Below, in pieces: positions 9,341 to 18,419 of a stretch of 64,000 bases of DNA; positions within the stretch are counted from its first letter, which is position 1; the number at the start of each line of letters is the position of its first letter. The notes below the pieces were generated by a model, which did not search any database, was not told the origin of the DNA, and saw nothing but the letters and a program-made list of their open reading frames with translations. Both the position numbers and the translations under genes were made by a program. The DNA lies in the NCBI GenBank assembly GCA_000433355.1, contig FR893169.1:18599-82598 (forward strand). Reading direction: 5' to 3'. The DNA comes from Alistipes sp. CAG:435. GTDB taxonomy: Bacteria > Bacteroidota > Bacteroidia > Bacteroidales > UBA932.

Positions 9341-10308
9341 ATTTCAACCAAATCTTTGTCACAATCCAAACCTGTGGAAGTGCCGTCGCATTCCTCCAAA
9401 GTCTGGAAAGTGTATGAAAACTGTGCTCCGTACATTATTATAAGCCATCCGAACCTCATCCAAACCATAAAGAGGGGAATGGCGGCGATTGTTCCGTAAA
9501 CCGCGTTGAGGCGCATCACGAACACCTGTGTCTCAAGGTAAAGATATTGCAGCGCCGTGAACGCCACGCCAGCTATGACTGCGGCCTTGAAGGCATTGGA
9601 ATATTTCACGTCCACGGCAGGAATATACTTGTACATAGCGGAGAATATCAAAGTGGCCACGACACCCGTGATGACCCAGCCAAGGAAAGACTTTATCGAA
9701 GCAGTGACCCCGATCCAGTTTGGAATCAGATCCAGAACGTGCGAGTACACGATCGTTCCTGAATATAGGATCAACACCACGAACGGGGTCAGGAACAGCA
9801 GGACGAGATCAAATCCGAAACTCTTTATGAACGGCCTTTTCCTGACTCTCCACACATTGTTGAAGACGGTCTCCACGCGCATCATCATCCAGATGACGAG
9901 CCAGACGAAAGTCAAGGCGCTGACAAGTCCGAAAATGTCGTTGGTGGCCGAAGAAAGGATTTTGTCGGCGGAATTGAGCACGGTGTCGATGATTCCTTGA
10001 TTGACATTGGCCGAATAGAGAACCTCCTTCAGTTTGTCCGCGAGACCGAAACCGTTGGTGACAGCGAACGCGACAGCGATGAAAGGCACGAAAGCCATAG
10101 TGCAGAAATAGCTCAGAGCCACGGTCTGGAATCCTATGGCGTGGTCCGCGAAATCCTTGAACGTCTTTGTGACGGTCCTGCTCAGGTTGACAAACCGTGC
10201 CTTGGCCTTGGACAACTCCGTCACCTCGATGTCCCAGATGTCCTCACGGAAGAACTTCACCGTCCTCCGCGACCAACGCACAATGTTATTTATCAAAACC
10301 TTAAGCAT
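9337..10308 (-). CDS. YihY/BrkB-family inner-membrane protein
   Basis: A 323-residue polytopic membrane protein of the YihY family, formerly called BrkB or RNase BN in error. An N-terminal soluble stretch (about 1-70) is followed by six hydrophobic segments. The conserved opening AVSYFCTMAFVPF-like region reads LSYFCTMAFVPFIAVAF, and the C-terminal segment GTIAAIPLFMVWM is typical. The transported substrate of the family is not established. It follows ligA by 10 bp and overlaps rsh by 4 bp. Confidence 0.88.
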   Translation of the reverse strand: MLKVLINNIVRWSRRTVKFFREDIWDIEVTELSKAKARFVNLSRTVTKTFKDFADHAIGFQTVALSYFCTMAFVPFIAVAFAVTNGFGLADKLKEVLYSANVNQGIIDTVLNSADKILSSATNDIFGLVSALTFVWLVIWMMMRVETVFNNVWRVRKRPFIKSFGFDLVLLFLTPFVVLILYSGTIVYSHVLDLIPNWIGVTASIKSFLGWVITGVVATLIFSAMYKYIPAVDVKYSNAFKAAVIAGVAFTALQYLYLETQVFVMRLNAVYGTIAAIPLFMVWMRFGWLIIMYGAQFSYTFQTLEECDGTSTGLDCDKDLVEI

Positions 10309-10318
10309 TAATATTCAA

Positions 10319-12418
10319 TTAAAACATTCCTGAGAACAGGTCCGGTTCAACATTCTGCTCCTTTGCGGCGGTGCCGCCGGCGGCCTGAGGGAGCATATTC
10401 CTGAACTCTTCCTCGCTGATGATTCTGACGCCAAGGTCTCCGGCCTTTTTCATCTTCTCCGGCCCCGGTTTGATTCCTGCTAAAAGGTATGAGGTCTTTC
10501 CGCTTACGGAAGAGCTGTTCTTGCCTCCGTTGGCCTCGATCAGCCGCTTCATCTCGTCCCTTGAGACGCTGAAGTTTCCTGAAATCACAATCGTCTTTCC
10601 GGCCAAGGCGTCTGACGCGGCGGTCTTCGCCTCCATTGAGAACCGGATTCCGGCCGCCTTTAGCCTTTCGATGTCAGCAAGATGCCTGGAATCTCGGAAA
10701 TATTCGAAAACACTGTCAGCGATCACCTCGCCGACATCCTGGACCTCAAGCAACTGTTCCTTTGTGGCGGTTGCGATCGCGTCTATATTCCCGAAATGAC
10801 GTGCGATCTCCTTTGCCGTGGTCTCTCCGACATAACGGATGCCAAGGGCGAACAACACGTGGTCAAACGTCACTTTCTTTGATGCCTCAAGACTGCTAAG
10901 AAAACGTGCGGCCGAGCGTTCCTTCCATCCGTCCAGCAAGAGCAACTGCCCTTTGGTCAATGAATAGAAGTCCGCAGGGGTCCTGACAAGCCCGAGGTTG
11001 TACATCTGCTCGATCGTCGCGTCTCCAGCAAGCACATTCATCGCCTTGCGGCTGAGGAAGTGAACCAGCTTGCCCTTTATCTGGGTAGGGCAGCCGTCAA
11101 TGTTCGGACAGAACCACTTGGCCTCGTCATCTTCCTTGACCAACGCCGTCCCGCAGTCCGGACACACCTCCGGGAAAACCGGCCTGACAGCGTCCGACGG
11201 CCTGAGCGAGAGATCTACATCGATGATCTTAGGAATGATCTCACCGCCTTTGATGATCGTCACTGTGTCGCCGACTCTGATGTCCATCTGCGAGATAAAG
11301 TCCTGATTGTTAAGGGTTGCCCTCTTAACAACCGTACCGGCCAGCTGGACAGGAGCCAGATTGGCGACCGGAGTCACGGCTCCAGTACGACCGACCTGAT
11401 AGGTGATTGAGAGCAGTTTCGTGTGCGCCTCCTCCGCCTGGAACTTGAAAGCGACCGCCCAGCGCGGCGACTTGGCGGTGTAGCCAAGCGCACTTTGGTA
11501 AGCCAACTCATTGATTTTAATCACGATTCCATCCGTGGCGTACGGCAGGAACTTCCTTTCGGTGTCCCAATAATGGATATATTCCTCAATCTCGTCTATT
11601 CCGTGGACGATCTTCCTCTTGTCGGAAACCGGCAGTCCCCACGATGCCGCCGCATTCAGCGCGTCATTATGCGTCGCGAACGAAACGCTCTGGCTTGGAA
11701 TATGATAGAGCGTGCACATCAGCCCTCTCCTCGCGACCTCGGACGGGTCAAGCAGTTTCAACGAACCAGAGGCCGCGTTCCTCGGATTGGCGAAAGGCGG
11801 ATCCTCATTGTCCTCGCGCTCCTTGTTCAGTCGGTCAAATGAATCGTACGGCATCAGCACCTCGCCCCTGATCTCAAACTCCTCCGGCCAGCCGGTACCT
11901 TTCAATTTTTCGGGAATATTACTGATTTTAAGAGCGTTGGCCGTCACGTCATCCCCGACCACACCGTCACCTCTGGTCAAAGCCCTGAACAGTTTCCCGT
12001 TCCGGTATGTCAGGCAGATAGCCGTGCCATCGAACTTCAGCTCGCAGGAATATGTGAACTTCACCTCTCCGAGATCCTTTTCGGCCCGGCGCACGAAATC
12101 CTCTATCTCACCGATGTTGTACGTGTTGCCGAGGGAGAGCATCGGGTACTTGTGCGTGTACTGGGCGAATTCCTTGCGGACGGCAGGCTCGGCGTTCGTC
12201 CCCATACTTTGGTCAAGGTCGCTGCCGACCTTCTGGGTAGGGGAGTCAGGAGTTAGGAGGTCAGGATATTCCTTCTCCAGATCCTCCAGCTCGCGCATCA
12301 GGTGGTCATATTCAAAATCGCTCATCGTCGGAGCGTTGTCCACATAGTACCGCCTGCTGTTCTCCCTGAGGATGTTCCGGAGTTCCTCGACACGTATTTT
12401 GGCCTGCTCGTGATCCAT
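10319..12418 (-). CDS. ligA: NAD+-dependent DNA ligase
   Basis: Seals nicks in replication and repair using NAD+. The start at 12418 gives MDHEQAKIRVEELR, matching the usual LigA N-terminus; an in-frame Met 69 bp upstream would add an unlikely leader. The 699 residues contain domain Ia (YYVDNAPTMSDFEYD), the adenylation Lys in KFDG (128-131), an OB fold, a four-Cys zinc finger (CPDCG ... FCPNIDGCP, about 417-443), helix-hairpin-helix repeats and a C-terminal BRCT domain. The extreme C-terminus ends EPDLFSGMF; the DLF resembles a sliding-clamp contact, but that is inference. It is the first gene of the leftward run to ispG. Confidence 0.97.
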   Translation of the reverse strand: MDHEQAKIRVEELRNILRENSRRYYVDNAPTMSDFEYDHLMRELEDLEKEYPDLLTPDSPTQKVGSDLDQSMGTNAEPAVRKEFAQYTHKYPMLSLGNTYNIGEIEDFVRRAEKDLGEVKFTYSCELKFDGTAICLTYRNGKLFRALTRGDGVVGDDVTANALKISNIPEKLKGTGWPEEFEIRGEVLMPYDSFDRLNKEREDNEDPPFANPRNAASGSLKLLDPSEVARRGLMCTLYHIPSQSVSFATHNDALNAAASWGLPVSDKRKIVHGIDEIEEYIHYWDTERKFLPYATDGIVIKINELAYQSALGYTAKSPRWAVAFKFQAEEAHTKLLSITYQVGRTGAVTPVANLAPVQLAGTVVKRATLNNQDFISQMDIRVGDTVTIIKGGEIIPKIIDVDLSLRPSDAVRPVFPEVCPDCGTALVKEDDEAKWFCPNIDGCPTQIKGKLVHFLSRKAMNVLAGDATIEQMYNLGLVRTPADFYSLTKGQLLLLDGWKERSAARFLSSLEASKKVTFDHVLFALGIRYVGETTAKEIARHFGNIDAIATATKEQLLEVQDVGEVIADSVFEYFRDSRHLADIERLKAAGIRFSMEAKTAASDALAGKTIVISGNFSVSRDEMKRLIEANGGKNSSSVSGKTSYLLAGIKPGPEKMKKAGDLGVRIISEEEFRNMLPQAAGGTAAKEQNVEPDLFSGMF

Positions 12419-12520
12419 ATCAGCAAAGTTCTTTGTAAAGAATACAAATTTAACGAAAATTGTCGGCTTTCCGTTCAAAAGAATCAAGAAGTTGGCCGAA
12501 ATTTCACCTTGAACTACTTT

Positions 12521-12551
12521 TTTGAAAAGTTAAAACTGTTTCTTAAATTTG
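12521..12551 (+). promoter_or_regulatory. Bacteroidetes-type promoter of pfkA
   Basis: TTTG (-33 element) at 12521-12524 and TAAATTTG, a perfect TAnnTTTG -7 element, at 12544-12551, separated by 19 bp. Transcription should start near 12556, giving an untranslated leader of about 35-40 nt before the ATG at 12594. Confidence 0.75.
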
Positions 12552-12593
12552 TGCCCGGTTTTACGAACATACAAATTTCTAAATCATTCGTAT

Positions 12594-13823
12594 ATGAAAG
12601 ATTCAATCATCATTCTGTGCGGCGGCGGCCCGGCACCGGGAATGAACACCGTCGTGTTCTCAGTCGCCAAGACTTTCCTTTCAAACGGTTACAGGGTCAT
12701 CGGACTTCACGAAGGCTACACCGGACTCTTCCGTAAGGAGGCCCGCACCGAAGACATCGATTTCTTCAAGGCTGACGCTTACTTCAACAGAGGTGGTTCC
12801 TACCTCCAGATGAGCCGTTTCAAGCCGACCAACGAGGATTTCGAGCAGAATTTCAACCTTGCCCTCTTCCAGAACAACAACGTGAAGCTTCTCGTGACCG
12901 TGGGCGGTGACGACACAGCCTCCACAGCCAACAGGATCGCCAAGTTCCTTGAGGCCAAGAACTATCCGATCCACAACATCCACGTCCCTAAGACGATCGA
13001 TGACGACCTTCCATTGCCTCACAACGCACCGACCTTCGGATTCAACTCCGCGAAGGACGAGGGTGCGCACATCGCCCGCACCGTTTACGAGGATGCCCGC
13101 ACATCAGGCAACTGGCTTCTCATCTCAGCGATGGGACGCAGCGCAGGTCACCTTGCCCTCGGAATCGGCGAGGCCACACACTGCCCTATGACCATCATCC
13201 CAGAGATGTTCAACAACACCACGATCACCGTTGACAAGATCATCAAGCTCACCCTCTCAGCGATTATCAAGAGAAAGATTCTCGGCATCCCTTACGGAAC
13301 TGTCGTTGTGGCTGAGGGTGTGTTCCACGATCTTGAGCCAGAGGACATCAAGGCCACCGGCGTTCATATGACCTATGACGAGCACGGCCACCCTGAGCTT
13401 GGCAAGATCTCCAAGGCTGTCCTCTTCAATGACATCCTTGAGAAGGAGTTCAAGAAGATCGGAATGAAGGTTAAGACCCGTCCTGTCGAGATCGGTTACG
13501 ACGTTCGTTGCCAGGATCCTGTGGCCTACGACCTTTCATACTGCACCGAACTCGCTCTCGGAGTCTATGAGCTCTTCTCAAAGGGTGAGACCGGATGTAT
13601 GGTCTATGTCGATGAGAACGGCAACGCACAGCCTCTTTACCTGAAGGATCTCCAGAACGAGGAAGGCAAGATTCCTCCTCGCCGCGTGGACATCGAAGGT
13701 GGAATCGCCCGCAACTACTACGGACACATCTGCCACTACATCACTCCTGCCGACTATGAGGCCGCCAAGGCTTTCATCGCCAATCCTGAGGAGTATGACT
13801 TCAAGAAGATCCTTAACTGGTAA
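12594..13823 (+). CDS. pfkA: 6-phosphofructokinase, probably pyrophosphate-dependent
   Basis: Phosphorylates fructose 6-phosphate in glycolysis, reversibly if PPi is the donor. The start at 12594 (MKDSIIILCGGGPAPGMNT) is preferred to an upstream in-frame Met because it lies downstream of the promoter and matches the family N-terminus. In 409 residues: nucleotide loop GGGPAPGMN (10-18), GGDDT (104-108), PKTIDDD (132-138) and MGRSAGHLA (180-188). The second Asp in GGDDT and the Lys in PKTIDDD replace the Gly residues of ATP-PFKs and are the accepted marks of PPi use. Codon use is strongly biased to C-ending codons, consistent with high expression. Confidence 0.9.
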   Translation: MKDSIIILCGGGPAPGMNTVVFSVAKTFLSNGYRVIGLHEGYTGLFRKEARTEDIDFFKADAYFNRGGSYLQMSRFKPTNEDFEQNFNLALFQNNNVKLLVTVGGDDTASTANRIAKFLEAKNYPIHNIHVPKTIDDDLPLPHNAPTFGFNSAKDEGAHIARTVYEDARTSGNWLLISAMGRSAGHLALGIGEATHCPMTIIPEMFNNTTITVDKIIKLTLSAIIKRKILGIPYGTVVVAEGVFHDLEPEDIKATGVHMTYDEHGHPELGKISKAVLFNDILEKEFKKIGMKVKTRPVEIGYDVRCQDPVAYDLSYCTELALGVYELFSKGETGCMVYVDENGNAQPLYLKDLQNEEGKIPPRRVDIEGGIARNYYGHICHYITPADYEAAKAFIANPEEYDFKKILNW

Positions 13824-13866
13824 GCGATGAATATGTGAGGTTCAGTTAGTTGATCCTCACCATCGC
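13824..13866. terminator. Bidirectional hairpin between pfkA and the amylase gene
   Basis: GCGATG (13824-13829) and GTGAGG (13835-13840) pair with CCTCAC (13855-13860) and CATCGC (13861-13866). This makes a 12-bp stem with a 5-nt bulge (AATAT) and a 14-nt loop. It starts directly at the pfkA stop and includes the amylase stop codon, so it is placed to serve both convergent genes. There is no clear U-tract, so efficiency is uncertain. Confidence 0.5.
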
Positions 13867-15396
13867 ACAGTCGTCGGATGACACTTCGACCTCGATCCGG
13901 GTTTCCGGGTCGAGGTTTTTTATGTCAAGATAATCGATTGCTTCCTTTGGTATGCGGATGGATATAACTTCCGGTCGCTGAGCCTGTCGAAGCGACCCTC
14001 CATCCGCGAAAGAACAGACAAACAACCAAGTCTCGGAGACATCCCCACGAAGGAACGCGAAATGCCGATCCGGATCAAATCCCGGCGAGTCATAGTTGCA
14101 GTAGCAAAGGTCAAACGTCTTTCCGGATGCCACCGCCGGAACCGAAGCCGCCATATTCAAAAACCTCCTCCACTTCTCGAGCAGCTCAGCCTCTTCCGGC
14201 GCAAGTCCCTCATTTGTATGAATATATTCAATCAGCCTTCCGATTGACGAAATCCTCCACCAGTCGAATATGGTCGTCCTGCCATCCCGTCCGCTGAACC
14301 CTTCGGCATCCATTCCGCGCTCGCCGATCTCCTCCCCGAAATAAACCATATACGGAGCCGTGTTCAGGAATATTCCCGCCCCCAACGCCGCGAAAGTCCT
14401 TTGGGCGTCACGGCCGAAGAAATCCGAGGCGAAACGCTGCTCGTCGTGGTTCTCCAGAAAGTTCAGCATCCGAGGCTGTAAATCACCAAGAATCTGCCAG
14501 TTCCAAGTCAGGCTTTTGGCCGTTCCGTGGCCTTCGACAACTGACCTGACGGAATCATAAAGGCCGGATTTGTCGTAGAGAAAATCGAACCCGACCTCAT
14601 TTATGTATCTGGCATACAATTCTTTCTGATAAACCTCGGCAATGAATATCATATCCGGGAACTCGGTCTTTATCCTCCCGATCAGCCACTGGAAGAACTG
14701 CCACGGCACCATCTCAACCATATCGCAGCGGAAACCGTCCACTCCCTTGCCGCACCAATAGCGCACAATCTCGTACATCCTGTCCCAAGTCTCAGTGTGG
14801 AAATCACAGTAATTCAATCGGATGGTCTCATACCAATCATTCACGGAAGGGGAGGGCGAAAAACAGTTGCCTGAGGCCTTGGCCGGATTCTCGTAATATG
14901 TCTGCCTGTCAAAAGGCAGCCTTAACGGCTGGCCGGGATAGTAATAGAAATCGTTCTCCGGCCGCCAATGGACAGTCGGATCGTCATCGGAACCCAATGG
15001 CTTGATCTCAGGGTGAACCAGACCGACCTTGCCGTAATCCCGCGACACGTGGTTAGGAACGAAATCAATGATGACCTTGAGTCCGGCATCGTGACTTCGC
15101 TTCAACAAAGCCTCGAATTCAGTCATTCTTTCAGTCGGATTGTCAGCAAGATATGGGTTCACATCATAGTAGTCGGTAATCGCATAAGGCGAACCGGCCG
15201 CACCTTTGACAATCTGGCTGTCGGATGCCGGGCACCCTTCTGCCGAGACCGTTGTGGCGTGCCGGATCACACCTGTGTACCAAACGTGGCTGACTCCCAG
15301 CGATTTGAAGTACGACATCGTCTCGGAATCGAACTCCGAGAACTTTCCCTTTCCCCACAGCCTCGGGAGAACTTGATAGATGATCATTTTACCCAT
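13846..15396 (-). CDS. GH13 alpha-amylase-family protein
   Basis: Hydrolyses or rearranges alpha-glucans. The four GH13 regions are present: DFVPNHVS (111-118), GVDGFRCDMVE with the nucleophile D225, FIAEVYQ with the acid E254, and FLENHDEQR with H317-D318. No signal peptide is seen (MGKMIIYQVLPRLWG), so the enzyme is probably cytoplasmic and acts on glycogen or imported maltooligosaccharides. Residues about 466-475 contain LRQAQRPE, which is encoded by a REP-like palindrome (13973-13997) inserted in frame near the C-terminal beta domain. The gene lies 2 bp after the upstream PEP-synthase-like gene. Exact substrate is not predictable. Confidence 0.9.
   Translation of the reverse strand: MGKMIIYQVLPRLWGKGKFSEFDSETMSYFKSLGVSHVWYTGVIRHATTVSAEGCPASDSQIVKGAAGSPYAITDYYDVNPYLADNPTERMTEFEALLKRSHDAGLKVIIDFVPNHVSRDYGKVGLVHPEIKPLGSDDDPTVHWRPENDFYYYPGQPLRLPFDRQTYYENPAKASGNCFSPSPSVNDWYETIRLNYCDFHTETWDRMYEIVRYWCGKGVDGFRCDMVEMVPWQFFQWLIGRIKTEFPDMIFIAEVYQKELYARYINEVGFDFLYDKSGLYDSVRSVVEGHGTAKSLTWNWQILGDLQPRMLNFLENHDEQRFASDFFGRDAQRTFAALGAGIFLNTAPYMVYFGEEIGERGMDAEGFSGRDGRTTIFDWWRISSIGRLIEYIHTNEGLAPEEAELLEKWRRFLNMAASVPAVASGKTFDLCYCNYDSPGFDPDRHFAFLRGDVSETWLFVCSFADGGSLRQAQRPEVISIRIPKEAIDYLDIKNLDPETRIEVEVSSDDCAMVRIN
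13973..13997. repeat. REP-like palindrome inside the amylase gene
   Basis: 25-bp element with arms GGTCGCT and AGCGACC around the 11-nt loop GAGCCTGTCGA. The loop is shared with the intergenic element at 31533-31557 except for one base, and the arms differ by a compensating G-C to A-T change. It is read in the gene as part of GGSLRQAQRPEV. The core is a widespread short repeat in bacterial genomes, and its translation LRQAQRP is a familiar insertion signature. Confidence 0.85.
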
Positions 15397-15398
15397 AA

Positions 15399-18326
15399 CT
15401 AAAATCCGATCAAAGCCTTGCCTTTGTTTCTGTCAATGAATCCAGTGAGTCCGTCAACCTTCATTACCTTGGCGAACTTGCCGTTATATTCACAATCCAG
15501 TCTCGCAAGCGCGTCAAAATCAATCATTCCCGAGCCAGCATATTGATCGACCGAAAGGTAGCCTACTCCGAGAGAGGTGATGTTCTGGAAGAAATGCGTG
15601 CCTTGACTTGGGTCTATCCGGAATCCATCAATGCCATATTCAACAACCATCCTCGCGGCCGAGATATCTGTCCAGGCCACCGGCACTCCAAGGGTTGGAA
15701 TCGACGATCCCCAACGTCCGGGACCTACCAGGAAATATGTCTCTCCCTTGGCGGCGAACCGGGCGTTGATCTCCGAAATCTCCTCCGCCATCAACGCGGT
15801 CTGCATCTTGTCGAACGATTCCGGACGGATTAACACAATGTGGGACGACTCCGTGAAATACCCGTTGCCCAAAGCGTTGTCACTGCGTATCAATTTATTG
15901 GACACAATCGCCTCGGCATCCTCTATCGTGGAAGTCTGCGAACCGATTCCGCTGGAGACTGGACGGACCTGAAGCAGCTTAAGGTCAGCTACTTTTCCCG
16001 CCGAAGACTTGACCGGATCCACAGCGAACTCGATCTCGACCTCGCTCATCAGCTCATCCCGGCATATTGACATAATCTCCGAGAGAGCCTTTGCCAGAGG
16101 AAAACGGTCGTATTGGAATATTCCATCGAAGGAAACCACCCTTGCTCCTCTGATTCCTATGCCAGGCACCATCCTGTCATCCAATGCGTTATAGGTGGAC
16201 GCCACCAGTTCCGGACGGTCATATTCTGTAAGCGCGTCAGCCACCGGGATCCTCCTTAGATTTACCCCGTCGTTTTTGGAAATCTTAAAGGCAGAAGGCC
16301 GCAGATCGAGCACGAACATTTCGTTCTGCGTGTCCCGTTGCGCCAGTTTAGGATTGGACAACTGGAGAATCTTCTTGGGGTGCAGAGGGTCAACACGCAA
16401 GGTGCGGCCGCCGTCCACAACGGTCTTTCCCAGACCGAAAGCAACGTTCAGGACACCGTCGGTGGCTTTTTCGGATCCTATAGGGTAGGAGTTCAGCGAA
16501 CGTCCCACACCGGACATCATCGGATAGAAATCGTGCCCGTGGACCGCTCCACAGATTGTCTGCACGATCACAGCCATCTTCTCCTCTCCAAGCAGGTTTC
16601 CGCTGGCCTGGATGTAGTTACGGCTGCCCTTGAAGAATGTCGAGGCATAGACGCTCTTGATTGCCTTGCCGAGTTCACGCAGCATCCTGTCCTTGTTTTC
16701 CACCGGAGGGCACATATAAGTTGCGTACACTCCTGCGAAAGGCTGATAGTTGCTGTCTTCCAACTTGGAACTTGAACGCACCGCCAGAGGACTGTCAACC
16801 GTGGCCAGAAAAGCCTTGAGGTTCTGAGTCAACTCTTCCGGAAGCGTGGATGCCACAAATTCAGAAAGAATCTCATCATCAGACAGTTCCGAGTCAATCA
16901 CATATTGCAGGCCATTCTCAACGATGAATTTGTCGAACCAATCCGTCGTCAGCACGATGGTACGAGGGATTGACACTCGCAAGTCATCATATTTCTCTGA
17001 CAATGAATATTTCTGGACAAGATGATTGAGAAAAGCCAAGCCTCTTGCCTTGCCTCCAAGTGAGCCTTCGCCGACGCGGGAGAACCAGTAATAATCCTGA
17101 TAGGAATCCTTATGGAATTCCGTGATGATTCCCTGCCCGATGCTCCTGTGGTAACGTTGTATGTTGTCCAGAAGGAACTCTCTGAACTCTCCGGCATTTG
17201 TGTGATGCTCGGCCCTGAATGTCTCCGCAAGATTGAACAACCCTCTTGCATACAGCCACTTCGAGAACATATTCCTGGAAGTGTTGCTCATCAGCACGGC
17301 ATCCGGAATATCGTAAATGATCTTCTCCAGCTGGGAAAGGCTGGCGGCCCTCCCGCATTCAACTCCGTTCGAATCCCTGAACACAAAGTCACCGAACCCG
17401 AACTCCTCCTTCATATAATCTCCAAGTTGCAGGAACAGTGTGCTGGAATATTTCTTCAGGAATCCCACCCCGAGCCCAGCTGCCGTTTTCGCAAGGCTTC
17501 CCTGTGAGGATTGCAGCAGGACCGGCATCAAAGGATCATATTCACGGATGATTCTCACAAGGTCGATTCCGGCGTCAAGTTTCTCAGTCTTAGGGTCATC
17601 CCCCTTATGGAAGACCATTCCGACATCAGAAATGACACCCAGAAGATTCCTCCTGTACTTCTCAAAATAAGCGATAGCCTCCTCAAGGCAAGTGGCCAGG
17701 AATATCTTCGGCCTGGATCTTTTTCGGTATTTCTTCTGGTCATCGTTCAAGGATTCAGTCAAAAACTCCCGACTTTGCGTGAGCACAATCTTGTATAGCT
17801 CAGGAAGATAGTTCGAATAGTAACGGATCGAGTCCTCGACCAGAAGGATGCCTTTGACACCGACCTCGAACACATCGTTCTCCGCGTTGGCCGCATCCTC
17901 CAGTAACTTGACAATGGCCAGAATCAGATCAGCGTTCCCGTGCCAGCTGAACACAAAGTCCACACCAGGATGCGGAGACTCCAACACCCTCTGTCTTACC
18001 GCCTTGGAGTAGTGGATCAAAAGAATGAACGGGATCCCTCGCCCCTCATCCTTCAACCGCGAAGCGAACGGGAATATCTCCTTGTCCTGCTCGTTGTACA
18101 TACAGATGATCATATCGATATCCTCTTCGGAACCGATAATATCCCTGGCCTGTGCCGATGAGTTTGCCCAGATGAATTTAGGAGGATTGCTCAGGTTAAG
18201 CTCACGATACTCGTTCTTGACCTGATTCTCAATGCGTCCGTCCTCCTCAAGGGCGAATGCGTCGTAGTTGCTGCAGATCATCAGAATCTTCCGGATTCTG
18301 GACCGCATCAAGGATTCTTCGTTCAT
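15399..18326 (-). CDS. Receiver-domain / PEP-synthase nucleotide-binding fusion protein
   Basis: 975 residues. The N-terminal part has two CheY-like folds: about 11-150 (degenerate) and 157-305, where ILLVEDS and the possible phospho-acceptor Asp in GVISDVG (about 234) are seen. After a linker comes a PEP-synthase/PPDK N-terminal ATP-binding domain with GSLGGKARGL (421-430) and AVRSSSKLED (515-524), ending in LVGPGRWGSS near the C-terminus. The phosphohistidine swivel domain and the PEP/pyruvate TIM barrel of true PPDK are absent, so it is unlikely to be a full PEP synthase. Such proteins occur in Bacteroidetes and are often annotated PEP synthase; the real role is unknown. A start at 18308 is possible. 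Confidence 0.8.
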   Translation of the reverse strand: MNEESLMRSRIRKILMICSNYDAFALEEDGRIENQVKNEYRELNLSNPPKFIWANSSAQARDIIGSEEDIDMIICMYNEQDKEIFPFASRLKDEGRGIPFILLIHYSKAVRQRVLESPHPGVDFVFSWHGNADLILAIVKLLEDAANAENDVFEVGVKGILLVEDSIRYYSNYLPELYKIVLTQSREFLTESLNDDQKKYRKRSRPKIFLATCLEEAIAYFEKYRRNLLGVISDVGMVFHKGDDPKTEKLDAGIDLVRIIREYDPLMPVLLQSSQGSLAKTAAGLGVGFLKKYSSTLFLQLGDYMKEEFGFGDFVFRDSNGVECGRAASLSQLEKIIYDIPDAVLMSNTSRNMFSKWLYARGLFNLAETFRAEHHTNAGEFREFLLDNIQRYHRSIGQGIITEFHKDSYQDYYWFSRVGEGSLGGKARGLAFLNHLVQKYSLSEKYDDLRVSIPRTIVLTTDWFDKFIVENGLQYVIDSELSDDEILSEFVASTLPEELTQNLKAFLATVDSPLAVRSSSKLEDSNYQPFAGVYATYMCPPVENKDRMLRELGKAIKSVYASTFFKGSRNYIQASGNLLGEEKMAVIVQTICGAVHGHDFYPMMSGVGRSLNSYPIGSEKATDGVLNVAFGLGKTVVDGGRTLRVDPLHPKKILQLSNPKLAQRDTQNEMFVLDLRPSAFKISKNDGVNLRRIPVADALTEYDRPELVASTYNALDDRMVPGIGIRGARVVSFDGIFQYDRFPLAKALSEIMSICRDELMSEVEIEFAVDPVKSSAGKVADLKLLQVRPVSSGIGSQTSTIEDAEAIVSNKLIRSDNALGNGYFTESSHIVLIRPESFDKMQTALMAEEISEINARFAAKGETYFLVGPGRWGSSIPTLGVPVAWTDISAARMVVEYGIDGFRIDPSQGTHFFQNITSLGVGYLSVDQYAGSGMIDFDALARLDCEYNGKFAKVMKVDGLTGFIDRNKGKALIGF

Positions 18327-18419
18327 TTGCTTCCGTATTTGCTAACGAACCGCAAATTACGAAAAATCCGCTGAATATTCTTGGAATATATGGACAAGAT
18401 TTGCCTCAGGAGCCACTTT

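Noticed and set aside
15399..18326. Complete phosphoenolpyruvate synthase
   Set aside because: The receiver-like N-terminus and absence of a catalytic His motif and PEP/pyruvate barrel do not fit a full enzyme.
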